60,779 nucleotides of DNA from a virus, in the IMG/VR virus record IMGVR_UViG_3300002514_003933, positions 70,141-130,919 of that record. One strand, written 5' to 3'. The notes beneath the pieces were generated by a model. The model had not been told where the DNA came from and searched no databases. It saw only the letters and a program-made list of their open reading frames with translations. A program made the translations under genes and the position numbers. Below, one piece after another: positions 7,250-13,377 of the stretch (position 1 is its first letter; each line of letters opens with the position of its first letter).

Positions 7250-7527
7250 CCCACGCTGAACTGCTCTCCACCATCCGCGAGGCGTACTTCGCCCTCGCTG
7301 GCTACCGCTCACCCTCCCTGCTCCCAGAGCAGCAGGAAGCCGAACTCGCACGGTGCCACGACCTCCTGGCTGCTGTGGTCTACGGACCCGAACCGGACGA
7401 GGACGAGCGGGAGCCCACTGCCGCCGAAATCTACGGGTACACGCCGTCGGGGGATGACATTGTGGTGCCCCAGGACCAACCCGTCATCCCCGCCTGGGCC
7501 GCAGACGACCAAGACATGCCGTTCTAA
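7246..7527 (+). CDS. Hypothetical protein with SSB-like acidic C-terminal tip
   Basis: 93 residues. The N-terminal half is helical (HAELLSTIREAYFAL...QQEAELARCHDLLAAVV); the C-terminal half is acidic and Pro-rich and ends AADDQDMPF. This closely resembles the acidic tip of single-strand DNA-binding proteins (DDDIPF), which recruits repair and replication enzymes. There is no visible OB fold, so it is not SSB itself. It is coupled to the upstream zinc-ribbon gene by an ATGA overlap. A role in recruiting SSB-binding proteins is inference. Confidence 0.65.
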   Translation: MTHAELLSTIREAYFALAGYRSPSLLPEQQEAELARCHDLLAAVVYGPEPDEDEREPTAAEIYGYTPSGDDIVVPQDQPVIPAWAADDQDMPF

Positions 7528-7548
7528 ACCCTCAACTTTCTCGACGGA

Positions 7549-7592
7549 GGGGGGTTCAACTCCCCCTTGCTTCTCCGTATAGGAGTGTAGGG
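7549..7592 (+). promoter_or_regulatory. Phage promoter block, copy 6
   Basis: GGGGGG, TTCAAC (7555-7560), 17-bp spacer CCCCCTTGCTTCTCCG, TATAGG (7578-7583), AGTGTAGGG. TTGCTT subtype. Confidence 0.7.
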
Positions 7593-7625
7593 AGCCCCGC
7601 TACCCACACAAAACACCCCCCACGA

Positions 7626-7640
7626 GCCCGAATGACGGGC
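7626..7640 (+). promoter_or_regulatory. Leader hairpin, covaried stem (GCCCG-AATGA-CGGGC)
   Basis: Five-base-pair stem with two pairs changed together relative to GCCTC/GAGGC, and a related five-base loop. TGGAG and the ATG at 7656 follow. This copy is the best support that base pairing is selected. Confidence 0.6.
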
Positions 7641-7655
7641 CAATGGAGACTTCTC

Positions 7656-8096
7656 ATGGACCTCACTTCCCTCTCCCCCGCGACCATCGCGGCACTTCAT
7701 AAGGCGCTCGCCGCTGCGAAATCCGCGACCCGCGCTGACCTCCCCGTCGGGGATAACGACGTGGACGAGATCGTCACCCTGCACACGGTCGCCACTACCC
7801 GTTGCGGTGATGACTACACCCAGCCCATCGTGGCCAAGGCTGACCCCTGGACGCTCCTGGCTGCGGCATTGAGCCACCTCAACGGCGTGACCGTCGATTC
7901 CCTCACCCGCGAAGCCCTCACCGCCGACCCCAAGCTGATCGCGTCCCTCAAGAAGAGGGCCAAGGTCGCTATCGCTGCGGTCAAGGGACCGACCCTGACC
8001 GACTGCAAGGGCAAGGTGACCTTCCCGGCTCTGTCGGTTTCAGTGGTCAGTGCCACCGAGGTCGCGGCTGCGGAGGACGAGGAGTCCGCTGCCTGA
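7656..8096 (+). CDS. Hypothetical protein, helical
   Basis: 146 residues; start set by CCAATGGAGACTTCTC before the ATG. It is Ala-rich and mostly helical (ATIAALHKALAAAKS near the start, KLIASLKKRAKVAIAAVKG near the middle) and ends in an acidic tail (AAAEDEESAA). No family was recognised. It is the only gene between promoter copy 6 and the terminator at 8113. Confidence 0.7.
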   Translation: MDLTSLSPATIAALHKALAAAKSATRADLPVGDNDVDEIVTLHTVATTRCGDDYTQPIVAKADPWTLLAAALSHLNGVTVDSLTREALTADPKLIASLKKRAKVAIAAVKGPTLTDCKGKVTFPALSVSVVSATEVAAAEDEESAA

Positions 8097-8112
8097 TCCC
8101 CCCCTCACCGGT

Positions 8113-8138
8113 CCCCCTCCCCCCTGGAGGGGGCCTTT
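8113..8138 (+). terminator. Probable terminator after the gene at 7656
   Basis: CCCCCTCC (8113-8120) pairs with GGAGGGGG (8126-8133) around CCCCT, followed by CCTTTGG. The stem is strong but the T run is short. Confidence 0.55.
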
Positions 8139-8160
8139 GGTGTATTGGGCGGTCCCACTT

Positions 8161-8216
8161 TGTAACAGTCACAGATGCACTTGTGACTGTTACAGGCACC
8201 CCTTGTGACAGTCACG
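8161..8216. promoter_or_regulatory. Operator/iteron cluster 2: three GTNACWGTNAC palindromes
   Basis: TGTAACAGTCACA (8161-8173), TGTGACTGTTACA (8182-8194) and TGTGACAGTCACG (8204-8216). Matching half-sites are 21 and 22 bp apart, as in the other clusters. It is upstream of the gene at 8275, which lacks the usual promoter block. Confidence 0.75.
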
Positions 8217-8274
8217 TTTACGAACCGAGTATTCACATTCGGTGTTTGACACACTTTCAAACTGGAGGGCTCTC

Positions 8275-8574
8275 ATGCCTACCGCAACCTCTACATACGT
8301 CAACGCCTACGCGGTCACCCGCCATTTCGGTGGACCCGAGGAAGGCGGGTGGTGGTACAACGCTGGGGAACCCCTCGCGTCCGTGCCGCTCCCGTTCACC
8401 CCCACCGGTCCCGACGATGGGCGCGTGGGCACCATGGTCAACCAACTCAAACAGCGGTACGCCGATCACGCGGAGGGAGACATTTACTCTGTCCTCGGCG
8501 GGGTCGCCGTCGAGGTCTACGTCGAAGACCACCCCGCTCGGACCTTCCCCACCGAGACTCCGCACTACGAGTAG
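8275..8574 (+). CDS. Small conserved-phage-type hypothetical protein
   Basis: 99 residues; start set by AACTGGAGGGCTCTC before the ATG. The segment NAYAVTRHFGGPEEGGWWYNAGEPLASVPL is of a kind I associate with small phage proteins of unknown function. It contains no catalytic motif or membrane segment. Expression is probably driven from the region holding palindrome cluster 2, and the strong terminator at 8646 follows. Confidence 0.7.
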   Translation: MPTATSTYVNAYAVTRHFGGPEEGGWWYNAGEPLASVPLPFTPTGPDDGRVGTMVNQLKQRYADHAEGDIYSVLGGVAVEVYVEDHPARTFPTETPHYE

Positions 8575-8645
8575 GCCCACGAACTGACGGACCCTCGGAC
8601 TGACCCGAGACAGCCGCCGCTGACCCAACCCCCAACAACCCCCGA

Positions 8646-8680
8646 CCCCCGACTGCCTCCGTGGCGGTCGGGGGTTTTTT
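8646..8680 (+). terminator. Strong rho-independent terminator
   Basis: CCCCCGACTGCC pairs with GGCGGTCGGGGG (12 positions, one T-G pair) around TCCGT, followed directly by six T. Confidence 0.9.
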
Positions 8681-8697
8681 GCGTTTGGGGTTTTGGG

Positions 8698-8813
8698 TGT
8701 GACAGTCACGAACGCCAATCGTGACTGTCACAAACGCAACCAATACAGTTACGTTTGCATACCATGTAGTTACGTTTGCAAACCTAACAGTTACATTTAC
8801 CCAATACAGTATT
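8698..8813. promoter_or_regulatory. Iteron-like array, cluster 3, in AT-rich DNA
   Basis: Two full palindromes (8698-8710 and 8720-8732) are followed by direct repeats of an ACAGTTACGTTTGCA-like unit. The half-site WGTYAC starts at 8704, 8726, 8747, 8768 and 8789, a period of 21-22 bp, with a degenerate sixth near 8808. The DNA here is much richer in A and T than its surroundings. Iterons next to AT-rich DNA are typical of replication origins; a cooperative operator is the alternative. Confidence 0.7.
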
Positions 8814-8996
8814 TTCCCATGCAAACCCCATGCCAGAAAAATCTCCGGGGGCTTGACTTGTTCTCTGGATTGGCGGGCCTCACAGGGAGGGATCGTGTTC
8901 GTGATAATCACAACCACCTTGTATTCGGCCTCCCCAACCCCCCGCTAACGGTGGGCGAAACCCGATACCCAGGAGCCCCAATACTTCATTCACGAT
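8814..8996. other. Gene-free stretch between iteron clusters
   Basis: No open frame that I can support. It holds a TTGACTTG element near 8852 that could be a -35 box, but I see no good -10 box at the right distance. Confidence 0.4.
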
Positions 8997-9032
8997 TGTG
9001 ACTGTCACATGGGCCATGTATCGAGTAGTCAC
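8997..9032. promoter_or_regulatory. Operator/iteron cluster 4
   Basis: One full palindrome TGTGACTGTCACA (8997-9009) and one half-site AGTCAC (9027-9032), 24 bp apart. It lies upstream of the gene at 9145. Confidence 0.55.
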
Positions 9033-9144
9033 AAGTACGTTTCAAGTATTGCGTTTCGGGGGCGGGGACTCCTACAGGGGGGTGCGAGAGGGGGTGTTGG
9101 CCGGTACAGGTAGAGGAACCCAGAACCCAGCAGAGGACGTTCCC

Positions 9145-9888
9145 ATGGACCCCACGGTCACCCCGACCCCAGGCCCCGCCACTCGCCCTCTTCCCGACGA
9201 GCGGGAAGGGCTCTGGGTTCCCCTCATCGAAGGGGTACTCCGTGCGATGTGGGGCGGTTTCGGTGAAGCCCACCAAGACAAGTGGGGTGATGAGGTCCAA
9301 GTCAGGCACGGATCTGGCAACAGGCTTTTTGGGCACGGCCACTTGAAGTACCGGGACACACTCACGACCCGGTTGGACGTGGAGTATCGGGAGCGGATCC
9401 CCGCTACGGTCTTCACCCTCCGTGTGGTGTCTACGGAACAGGTGGTGTCTACGGAACAGGATGCTCCCATCTACTCGGTGTCCTTCACGGTCACTGATCG
9501 GGAGTACGCCATGAGCCACCACCTTCCTGACGTGGGAAGGCGGTTGGCCACGGAGATGGCTCCGCACGTCTATCACTTGGACCCTCGGAGGGGGATACCC
9601 CTCTACGTCAGGTCCAAACAGCGACCTCATGTGTCCCCGTTGTTGCCGTTGCCCCTCTTTGACCGACCCGACGGTTCACACCGGTATCAGACGGAGTTGT
9701 TGTTGGGGGTGTGGCGTTCGGGTCTTGCGGTTGCGGAGAGCCTTGCGGACTTGGCCGACCATTCGCCTACGCGGTGTCCTTTCTGTGGGGAGTCCTTACT
9801 GGACCCCACGCACGGAGTGATTCCCGTGTGGGGTGGTGGGAACCTGGGCTGGGTTCATCCTGGCTGCATGGATCGAAGGAGTGAGTGA
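9145..9888 (+). CDS. Hypothetical protein with C-terminal zinc ribbon
   Basis: 247 residues from the ATG at 9145 (GCAGAGGACGTTCCC upstream); an in-frame ATG at 8998 lies inside palindrome cluster 4 and is unlikely to be the start. The middle part is beta-rich (LDVEYRERIPATVFTLRVV...YSVSFTVTD), and the C-terminus has CPFCGESL...WVHPGC, a probable zinc-binding site. A perfect 18-bp tandem duplication at 9424-9459 adds the residues VVSTEQ twice. The stop overlaps the next ATG. The function is unknown. Confidence 0.65.
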   Translation: MDPTVTPTPGPATRPLPDEREGLWVPLIEGVLRAMWGGFGEAHQDKWGDEVQVRHGSGNRLFGHGHLKYRDTLTTRLDVEYRERIPATVFTLRVVSTEQVVSTEQDAPIYSVSFTVTDREYAMSHHLPDVGRRLATEMAPHVYHLDPRRGIPLYVRSKQRPHVSPLLPLPLFDRPDGSHRYQTELLLGVWRSGLAVAESLADLADHSPTRCPFCGESLLDPTHGVIPVWGGGNLGWVHPGCMDRRSE

Positions 9889-10088
9889 TGAGTAAGATCA
9901 AACCGAGCACGACCGTCCGCATCAAGCGAGGGGTGCGCCCTTATGGCGGGCGGCGTATGCGGCTGCTTGAACGCGAAACGCTCCCCAACGGGCGAGAGGT
10001 CGTCAACCTATGGCTGGACGGGCAGCACGTCCTGGGGACGGTGCGCCAGTACAACGCCGATGAGGTCGAGGATGAGCGGGATGAGTAA
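9888..10088 (+). CDS. Small basic/acidic protein
   Basis: 66 residues from the ATG that overlaps the previous stop (TGATG); a GTG at 9885 is an alternative start. The first 45 residues are Arg-rich and beta-like (TTVRIKRGVRPYGGRRMRLLERETL...EVVNLWLDGQHVLGTV), and the last ten are acidic (DEVEDERDE). No family recognised. Part of a tightly packed run of genes from 9145 to 11058. Confidence 0.6.
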   Translation: MSKIKPSTTVRIKRGVRPYGGRRMRLLERETLPNGREVVNLWLDGQHVLGTVRQYNADEVEDERDE

Positions 10089-10425
10089 GCGAACGATGTT
10101 CGGTGGTCCCGAGTCCATCATGGGCGAGGCTTGCCAAAAGGACTTGGACGACATGGTGATGGAGAAGATGCTCGGGTATGCCGAGGTCGAGGAGCAGCGA
10201 CCATCCACCTACAAGGTGGTGTGGTCCACCGAGCACGCTTCCGGTGAACTCCCCTACGAGTTTGTCGGGATGGACCTTGCCCTCCAGGGAGGTCGTGAGT
10301 GGAAGGCCGAGATGGTCGCCATTGACCCTGACCCTGTATCAGCCATAGAAGAGTACCAATGGGAGGTTGTCCGTATCGACCCTCCGCTGTTGGAGAGAAA
10401 CGGCCCGGAGGGGCAGGAGAGGTGA
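10081..10425 (+). CDS. Hypothetical protein
   Basis: 114 residues. The start at 10081 overlaps the previous gene by 8 bases and follows GAGGATGAGCGGG. The protein is acidic with a helical N-terminus (MGEACQKDLDDMVMEKMLGYAEVEEQ) and a mixed C-terminal part. No motif recognised. Translationally coupled to its neighbours. Confidence 0.6.
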   Translation: MSKRTMFGGPESIMGEACQKDLDDMVMEKMLGYAEVEEQRPSTYKVVWSTEHASGELPYEFVGMDLALQGGREWKAEMVAIDPDPVSAIEEYQWEVVRIDPPLLERNGPEGQER

Positions 10426-10428
10426 GGG

Positions 10429-10758
10429 ATGAGCAGATGGATGAAGTTGGTGTTTGTAAACCCGGAGCGTGTGCGTTCTGACGAGGAGAGTGTTCACCTG
10501 TTGTTCGACATGACGGACCCGGCCCAGGAGGGTGAGGTACGGCGGTTGGGGGAGGAGTTAGCGCAAGCCTTGGTGACAGCGGACGAGTACCGTGCGTCTG
10601 GCGGTCACCTTCAGGTTGCTTCCCAGAACCCGCAGGGCACCTTCCCGTGGGCTTTGGCTGGTCGTTGTGAGACGTGTGGCCCGGAGAAGCCATGCGAGCG
10701 GTGCTCTACAGTCGAGGACGGCAGAGGTAGGCTGTCTATCGTTCCCGATCAGGTATAG
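10429..10758 (+). CDS. Hypothetical protein with C-terminal Cys pairs
   Basis: 109 residues; AGGTGAGGG precedes the ATG, three bases after the previous stop. The N-terminus (KLVFVNPERVRSDEESVHLLFDMTD) is strand-rich; near residues 86-96 CETCGPEKPCERC gives two close CxxC pairs that may bind zinc. No family recognised. Confidence 0.6.
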   Translation: MSRWMKLVFVNPERVRSDEESVHLLFDMTDPAQEGEVRRLGEELAQALVTADEYRASGGHLQVASQNPQGTFPWALAGRCETCGPEKPCERCSTVEDGRGRLSIVPDQV

Positions 10759-10773
10759 AGACGGGGTTGGTCA

Positions 10774-11058
10774 ATGGGTGATGCTTGCCAAGCAGCGGTT
10801 CGGCAGATGGTTTTACGGGCTGGTCGGTATGACCTCATCGTGTTGGTGGTAGCGGATGATGCTACTCCCTACGAGGTGGAGGAGGTTCGTGAGATCGCGA
10901 CCTCCATCCATGAGGACACGCAATCGACCATCGCGGTGTTCCCCGAGAGTGTGTTGAAGGATGCTCGTGTGTTCACGCTGACGGAACTCATCGAGTTCCG
11001 TGACGAGATTGATGCCCTCATCCAGTACAAGGCTTCGGACGTGGTTGGAGAGGCGTAG
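10774..11058 (+). CDS. Hypothetical protein
   Basis: 94 residues. The alternating strand/helix pattern (YDLIVLVVADDATPYEVEEVREIATSIHEDTQSTIAVFPESVL) suggests a small alpha/beta fold. It is the last plus-strand gene before the minus-strand cassette; its stop lies within a hairpin shared with the convergent gene. No function can be assigned. Confidence 0.6.
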   Translation: MGDACQAAVRQMVLRAGRYDLIVLVVADDATPYEVEEVREIATSIHEDTQSTIAVFPESVLKDARVFTLTELIEFRDEIDALIQYKASDVVGEA

Positions 11059-11075
11059 GGCGTTACGCTGCCTAC
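11055..11075. terminator. Possible bidirectional terminator between convergent genes
   Basis: GTAGG-GCG / CGC-CCTAC with a TTA loop. The stem contains the stop codons of both convergent genes. There is no clear T run, so this rests on position and structure. Confidence 0.35.
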
Positions 11076-11596
11076 CACTTATTGCCCGTCTTGTGTTCGT
11101 ACTCGGCCTTTGCAAAGTCAGCGAGTGCTTTGTTGAAGGGTGCGCGGGCATGGAAAGCCGCTGGGTCTCTGCGGTGGTCGTCTTCCAGCCGCATCTGGAT
11201 CTGTATGAGGGCATTACTCACGCGCCCGAAGTCGGGGTCGCCTCGCAACGCCGCCCGCAGCCCTCGCAGTTCCTTTTGGATCTCGGGGGCAAACTCGGGC
11301 CACTTTCGCAGCACATCCTTCAACGAAGCTGAAGCCTTCTTGTTGGGTCCGGCCCGTAAGACCTTGATCAACTCGGTCAGGGAGCGGTCATACCCCCCAT
11401 ACGGAGCAGTGCCCCATCCGGGGACTCCCGAGAGAATACGCTGGGCCTTCACCAGATAGTCCACGGCTTTGTCGATAGCGCGGTCAGCAACCCTCAACCC
11501 AGCGAGGATGGCTTTCCGCTCATCGGAGCCTACGGGCATCGAGGAAGCGAGCCGGATCAATCGGGATCGGTCGGCAGCGGTAATGGTCTTGGGCAT
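11072..11596 (-). CDS. LIR-tagged protein (174 aa)
   Basis: The N-terminal 34 residues (MPKTITAADRSRLIRLASSM, then PVGSDERKAILAGL) are the LIR tag shared by a family in this window. The rest is helical and basic (KAVDYLVKAQRIL; LKDVLRKWPEFAPEIQKELRGLRAALRG) without known motifs. The start follows TTAGGAGATCCCACC. It ends the minus-strand cassette that begins with the polyvalent genes. A virion location is inferred from the shared tag and neighbourhood. Confidence 0.7.
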   Translation of the reverse strand: MPKTITAADRSRLIRLASSMPVGSDERKAILAGLRVADRAIDKAVDYLVKAQRILSGVPGWGTAPYGGYDRSLTELIKVLRAGPNKKASASLKDVLRKWPEFAPEIQKELRGLRAALRGDPDFGRVSNALIQIQMRLEDDHRRDPAAFHARAPFNKALADFAKAEYEHKTGNKW

Positions 11597-11611
11597 GGTG
11601 GGATCTCCTAA

Positions 11612-12616
11612 TCAGTCTGGCATCAGGTATCGGTGCCAGTAGGGCTCCTTACCGCTCACCTGACGGGCGTAGTCGTTGATGGCACCGAGAACATCTTTTG
11701 TTCTTTTCATGCGTTCGATCTCCCTACGGTTCTGGTTGACGTAGGCCATCGCCGCTCTGTACGCCTTCACCCGTCCGGGCTTCTTTATCAGGATAAAGCC
11801 CGAATATGTCTGGTTGTAGGGGGGGTCAACAGGGACCGTCGTGAATGAGAAACCGTCCCGAAAGTTGAACCGAAGACCAAACTTGTCGCTGTAGGCCGTC
11901 TTCGACGCACCCCCTTGCTTCTCCAAGCCCGCGAGGATCGCTTTCCGTTCGGGAGAGCCAGCAGCCATAGTGGAAGCGAGCCGGATCAATCGGGATCGGT
12001 CAGTTGCGGTGAGGGTCTTGGGCATGGTGTATCTCCTGACCCTACGGGTCCGATAGGGTGTCTTCTTCGCAGTTCGCAGGGTCCGACCCTTGGCGACCCA
12101 CCGCTTCATGGCCTGCCCTTGTTTCTTATGCAGGTCTGCACTGTCGGGCCGTTCCTCCAAGCTGACCTTTTTGACTCCTGGCATCTTCTTGATCCTGTCC
12201 AGAACCTTGTGGATCTTTGCCAAGTGGGCCTTGTCGTTATGCCACCGCTCATAGGACAGATTGTTTGGGGGGATCGCTGTGATGGAGTAGCCTGTCCCCC
12301 AGAGGTACTGACCCTCAAAGTCGCGGCTTTCCTTACCCCCACGACCGAACTCCTTGTGGAGTAGGAGGAGCCCATCCTTCGCTGAATCCACGCGGCCAGA
12401 GACGTTCACATCGTAGTGGCGTGTGGTCCCTTCCTCAAAGAGAGTGATGTAGTCATCTTCATCCTTTGGGTCTTCAAAGACGTAATCGGGGGAATCCCAC
12501 GGCTCCATGGCTGCCGTCTTCTGGAGCCCAGCCAGGATTGCCTTCCGCTCTACGGGTAGACAGGAAGCGAGCCGGATCAAGCTGGCTCGGTCAGAAGCGG
12601 TAATGGTCTTGGGCAT
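11612..12616 (-). CDS. Fused pair of LIR-tagged proteins (334 aa)
   Basis: Two tagged proteins in one frame. Residues 1-31 carry a shortened LIR tag (three residues missing after LPV), followed by a domain to about residue 185. Then residues PYRTRRVRR are the in-frame translation of an intergenic leader that, elsewhere in this cassette, is non-coding. A second complete LIR tag starts at residue 198 (ATG at 12025) and leads into a 137-residue protein. The upstream gene has lost its stop codon, so translation runs through the leader. The leader keeps its own GGAG site, so the second protein could also be made separately. Confidence 0.75.
   Translation of the reverse strand: MPKTITASDRASLIRLASCLPVERKAILAGLQKTAAMEPWDSPDYVFEDPKDEDDYITLFEEGTTRHYDVNVSGRVDSAKDGLLLLHKEFGRGGKESRDFEGQYLWGTGYSITAIPPNNLSYERWHNDKAHLAKIHKVLDRIKKMPGVKKVSLEERPDSADLHKKQGQAMKRWVAKGRTLRTAKKTPYRTRRVRRYTMPKTLTATDRSRLIRLASTMAAGSPERKAILAGLEKQGGASKTAYSDKFGLRFNFRDGFSFTTVPVDPPYNQTYSGFILIKKPGRVKAYRAAMAYVNQNRREIERMKRTKDVLGAINDYARQVSGKEPYWHRYLMPD
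12033..12058 (-). repeat. Leader repeat, copy 1 (now inside a coding sequence)
   Basis: Read on the minus strand: CCCTATCGGACCCGTAGGG, then TCAGGAG. The same 26 bases occur at 12626 and 13223. CCCTA/TAGGG can pair just before the ribosome site. Here the repeat is translated within the fused protein. Confidence 0.75.
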
Positions 12617-12625
12617 GGTTAGTTT

Positions 12626-12651
12626 CTCCTGACCCTACGGGTCCGATAGGG
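12626..12651 (-). repeat. Leader repeat, copy 2 (before the gene at 11612-12616)
   Basis: Identical to copies 1 and 3; ends in TCAGGAG, followed by AAACTAACC and the ATG at 12616. Confidence 0.75.
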
Positions 12652-12652
12652 A

Positions 12653-13213
12653 TTACTTGTGGTCGGACAGCCACTCGTCCCAATCACCCTCTGCACGGGA
12701 GTGCTCACCGTAGAAAGCCTGATTTTGTCCCACGCCCTCCGGGTGGAGGCGAAAGTCCCGTGCCTCAACGTACTGAACGCCCGTGTCGATGTTATCGTCA
12801 CCGCCAGTGTGGTTCTTGTTGATTACGTCATTGGCTTTCTTGACCTCTGCCCACGAGTTCACTGGGAACTTGCAGACAAGTGCGCCGTCGGGGCCATGCC
12901 CCTCGTTGCTGATTCGCTGTCCGAACATGCGGGACAGGTTTTTGAGAGCGTCACCCTCCAACTTGTTCATACCTCGACCACCATCATCCATGAGGCTCTG
13001 TGCGAACTCGTCACCGTTTTCCGCGTCCTCCTCAATGTTGTAAGCCTCAATGATCAAATCGAAGTAGACGATTGCCATGCGGCCCAGCGGGTGTTCTCCA
13101 GCGGTCTTTGACAACCCAGCGAGGATGGCCTTCCGCTCGGGAGAGCCAGCAGACATTGTTGAAGCGAGTCGAATCAATCGGCTCCGGTCAGAAGCGGTAA
13201 TGGTCTTGGACAT
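12653..13213 (-). CDS. LIR-tagged protein (186 aa)
   Basis: The LIR tag spans residues 1-34 (MSKTITASDRSRLIRLASTM, then SAGSPERKAILAGL). The remaining 150 residues form a separate domain (GRMAIVYFDLIIEAYNIEEDAENGDEFAQ...VNSWAEVKKANDVINKN...) that I do not recognise; it is acidic and mixed alpha/beta. The leader repeat precedes the start (13223-13248). The stop TAA lies just before the leader of the next gene, unlike in the fused neighbour. Confidence 0.7.
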   Translation of the reverse strand: MSKTITASDRSRLIRLASTMSAGSPERKAILAGLSKTAGEHPLGRMAIVYFDLIIEAYNIEEDAENGDEFAQSLMDDGGRGMNKLEGDALKNLSRMFGQRISNEGHGPDGALVCKFPVNSWAEVKKANDVINKNHTGGDDNIDTGVQYVEARDFRLHPEGVGQNQAFYGEHSRAEGDWDEWLSDHK

Positions 13214-13222
13214 GGTTAGTTT

Positions 13223-13248
13223 CTCCTGACCCTACGGGTCCGATAGGG
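13223..13248 (-). repeat. Leader repeat, copy 3 (before the gene at 12653-13213)
   Basis: Same 26 bases as copies 1 and 2, ending in TCAGGAG before AAACTAACC and the ATG at 13213. Confidence 0.75.
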
Positions 13249-13259
13249 AAGTCACCGGG

Positions 13260-13361
13260 TCATTTCAGGCGCAAGTAATCCGAGAGTAGGACGGCTCCGA
13301 CCACGATTGCTATCAGCACTATGAGTACCCACGAGGGGATTTCATGGGGTTCCGGTTTCAT
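13260..13361 (-). CDS. Tiny single-pass membrane protein (33 aa)
   Basis: MKPEPHEIPSWVLIVLIAIV begins the peptide, which continues VGAVLLSDYLRLK. A hydrophobic segment of about 18 residues is followed by a basic C-terminus. It starts 17 bases after the stop of the ADP-ribosyltransferase-containing gene and has no strong ribosome site, so it may depend on coupling. The clear membrane pattern supports a real product. Confidence 0.45.
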   Translation of the reverse strand: MKPEPHEIPSWVLIVLIAIVVGAVLLSDYLRLK

Positions 13362-13377
13362 GGGTGGGGTGACTTGC

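Noticed and set aside
8998-9144. N-terminal extension of the gene at 9145 from an upstream ATG
   Set aside because: The extension would start inside an operator-like palindrome, lacks a ribosome site and has a non-protein-like composition.
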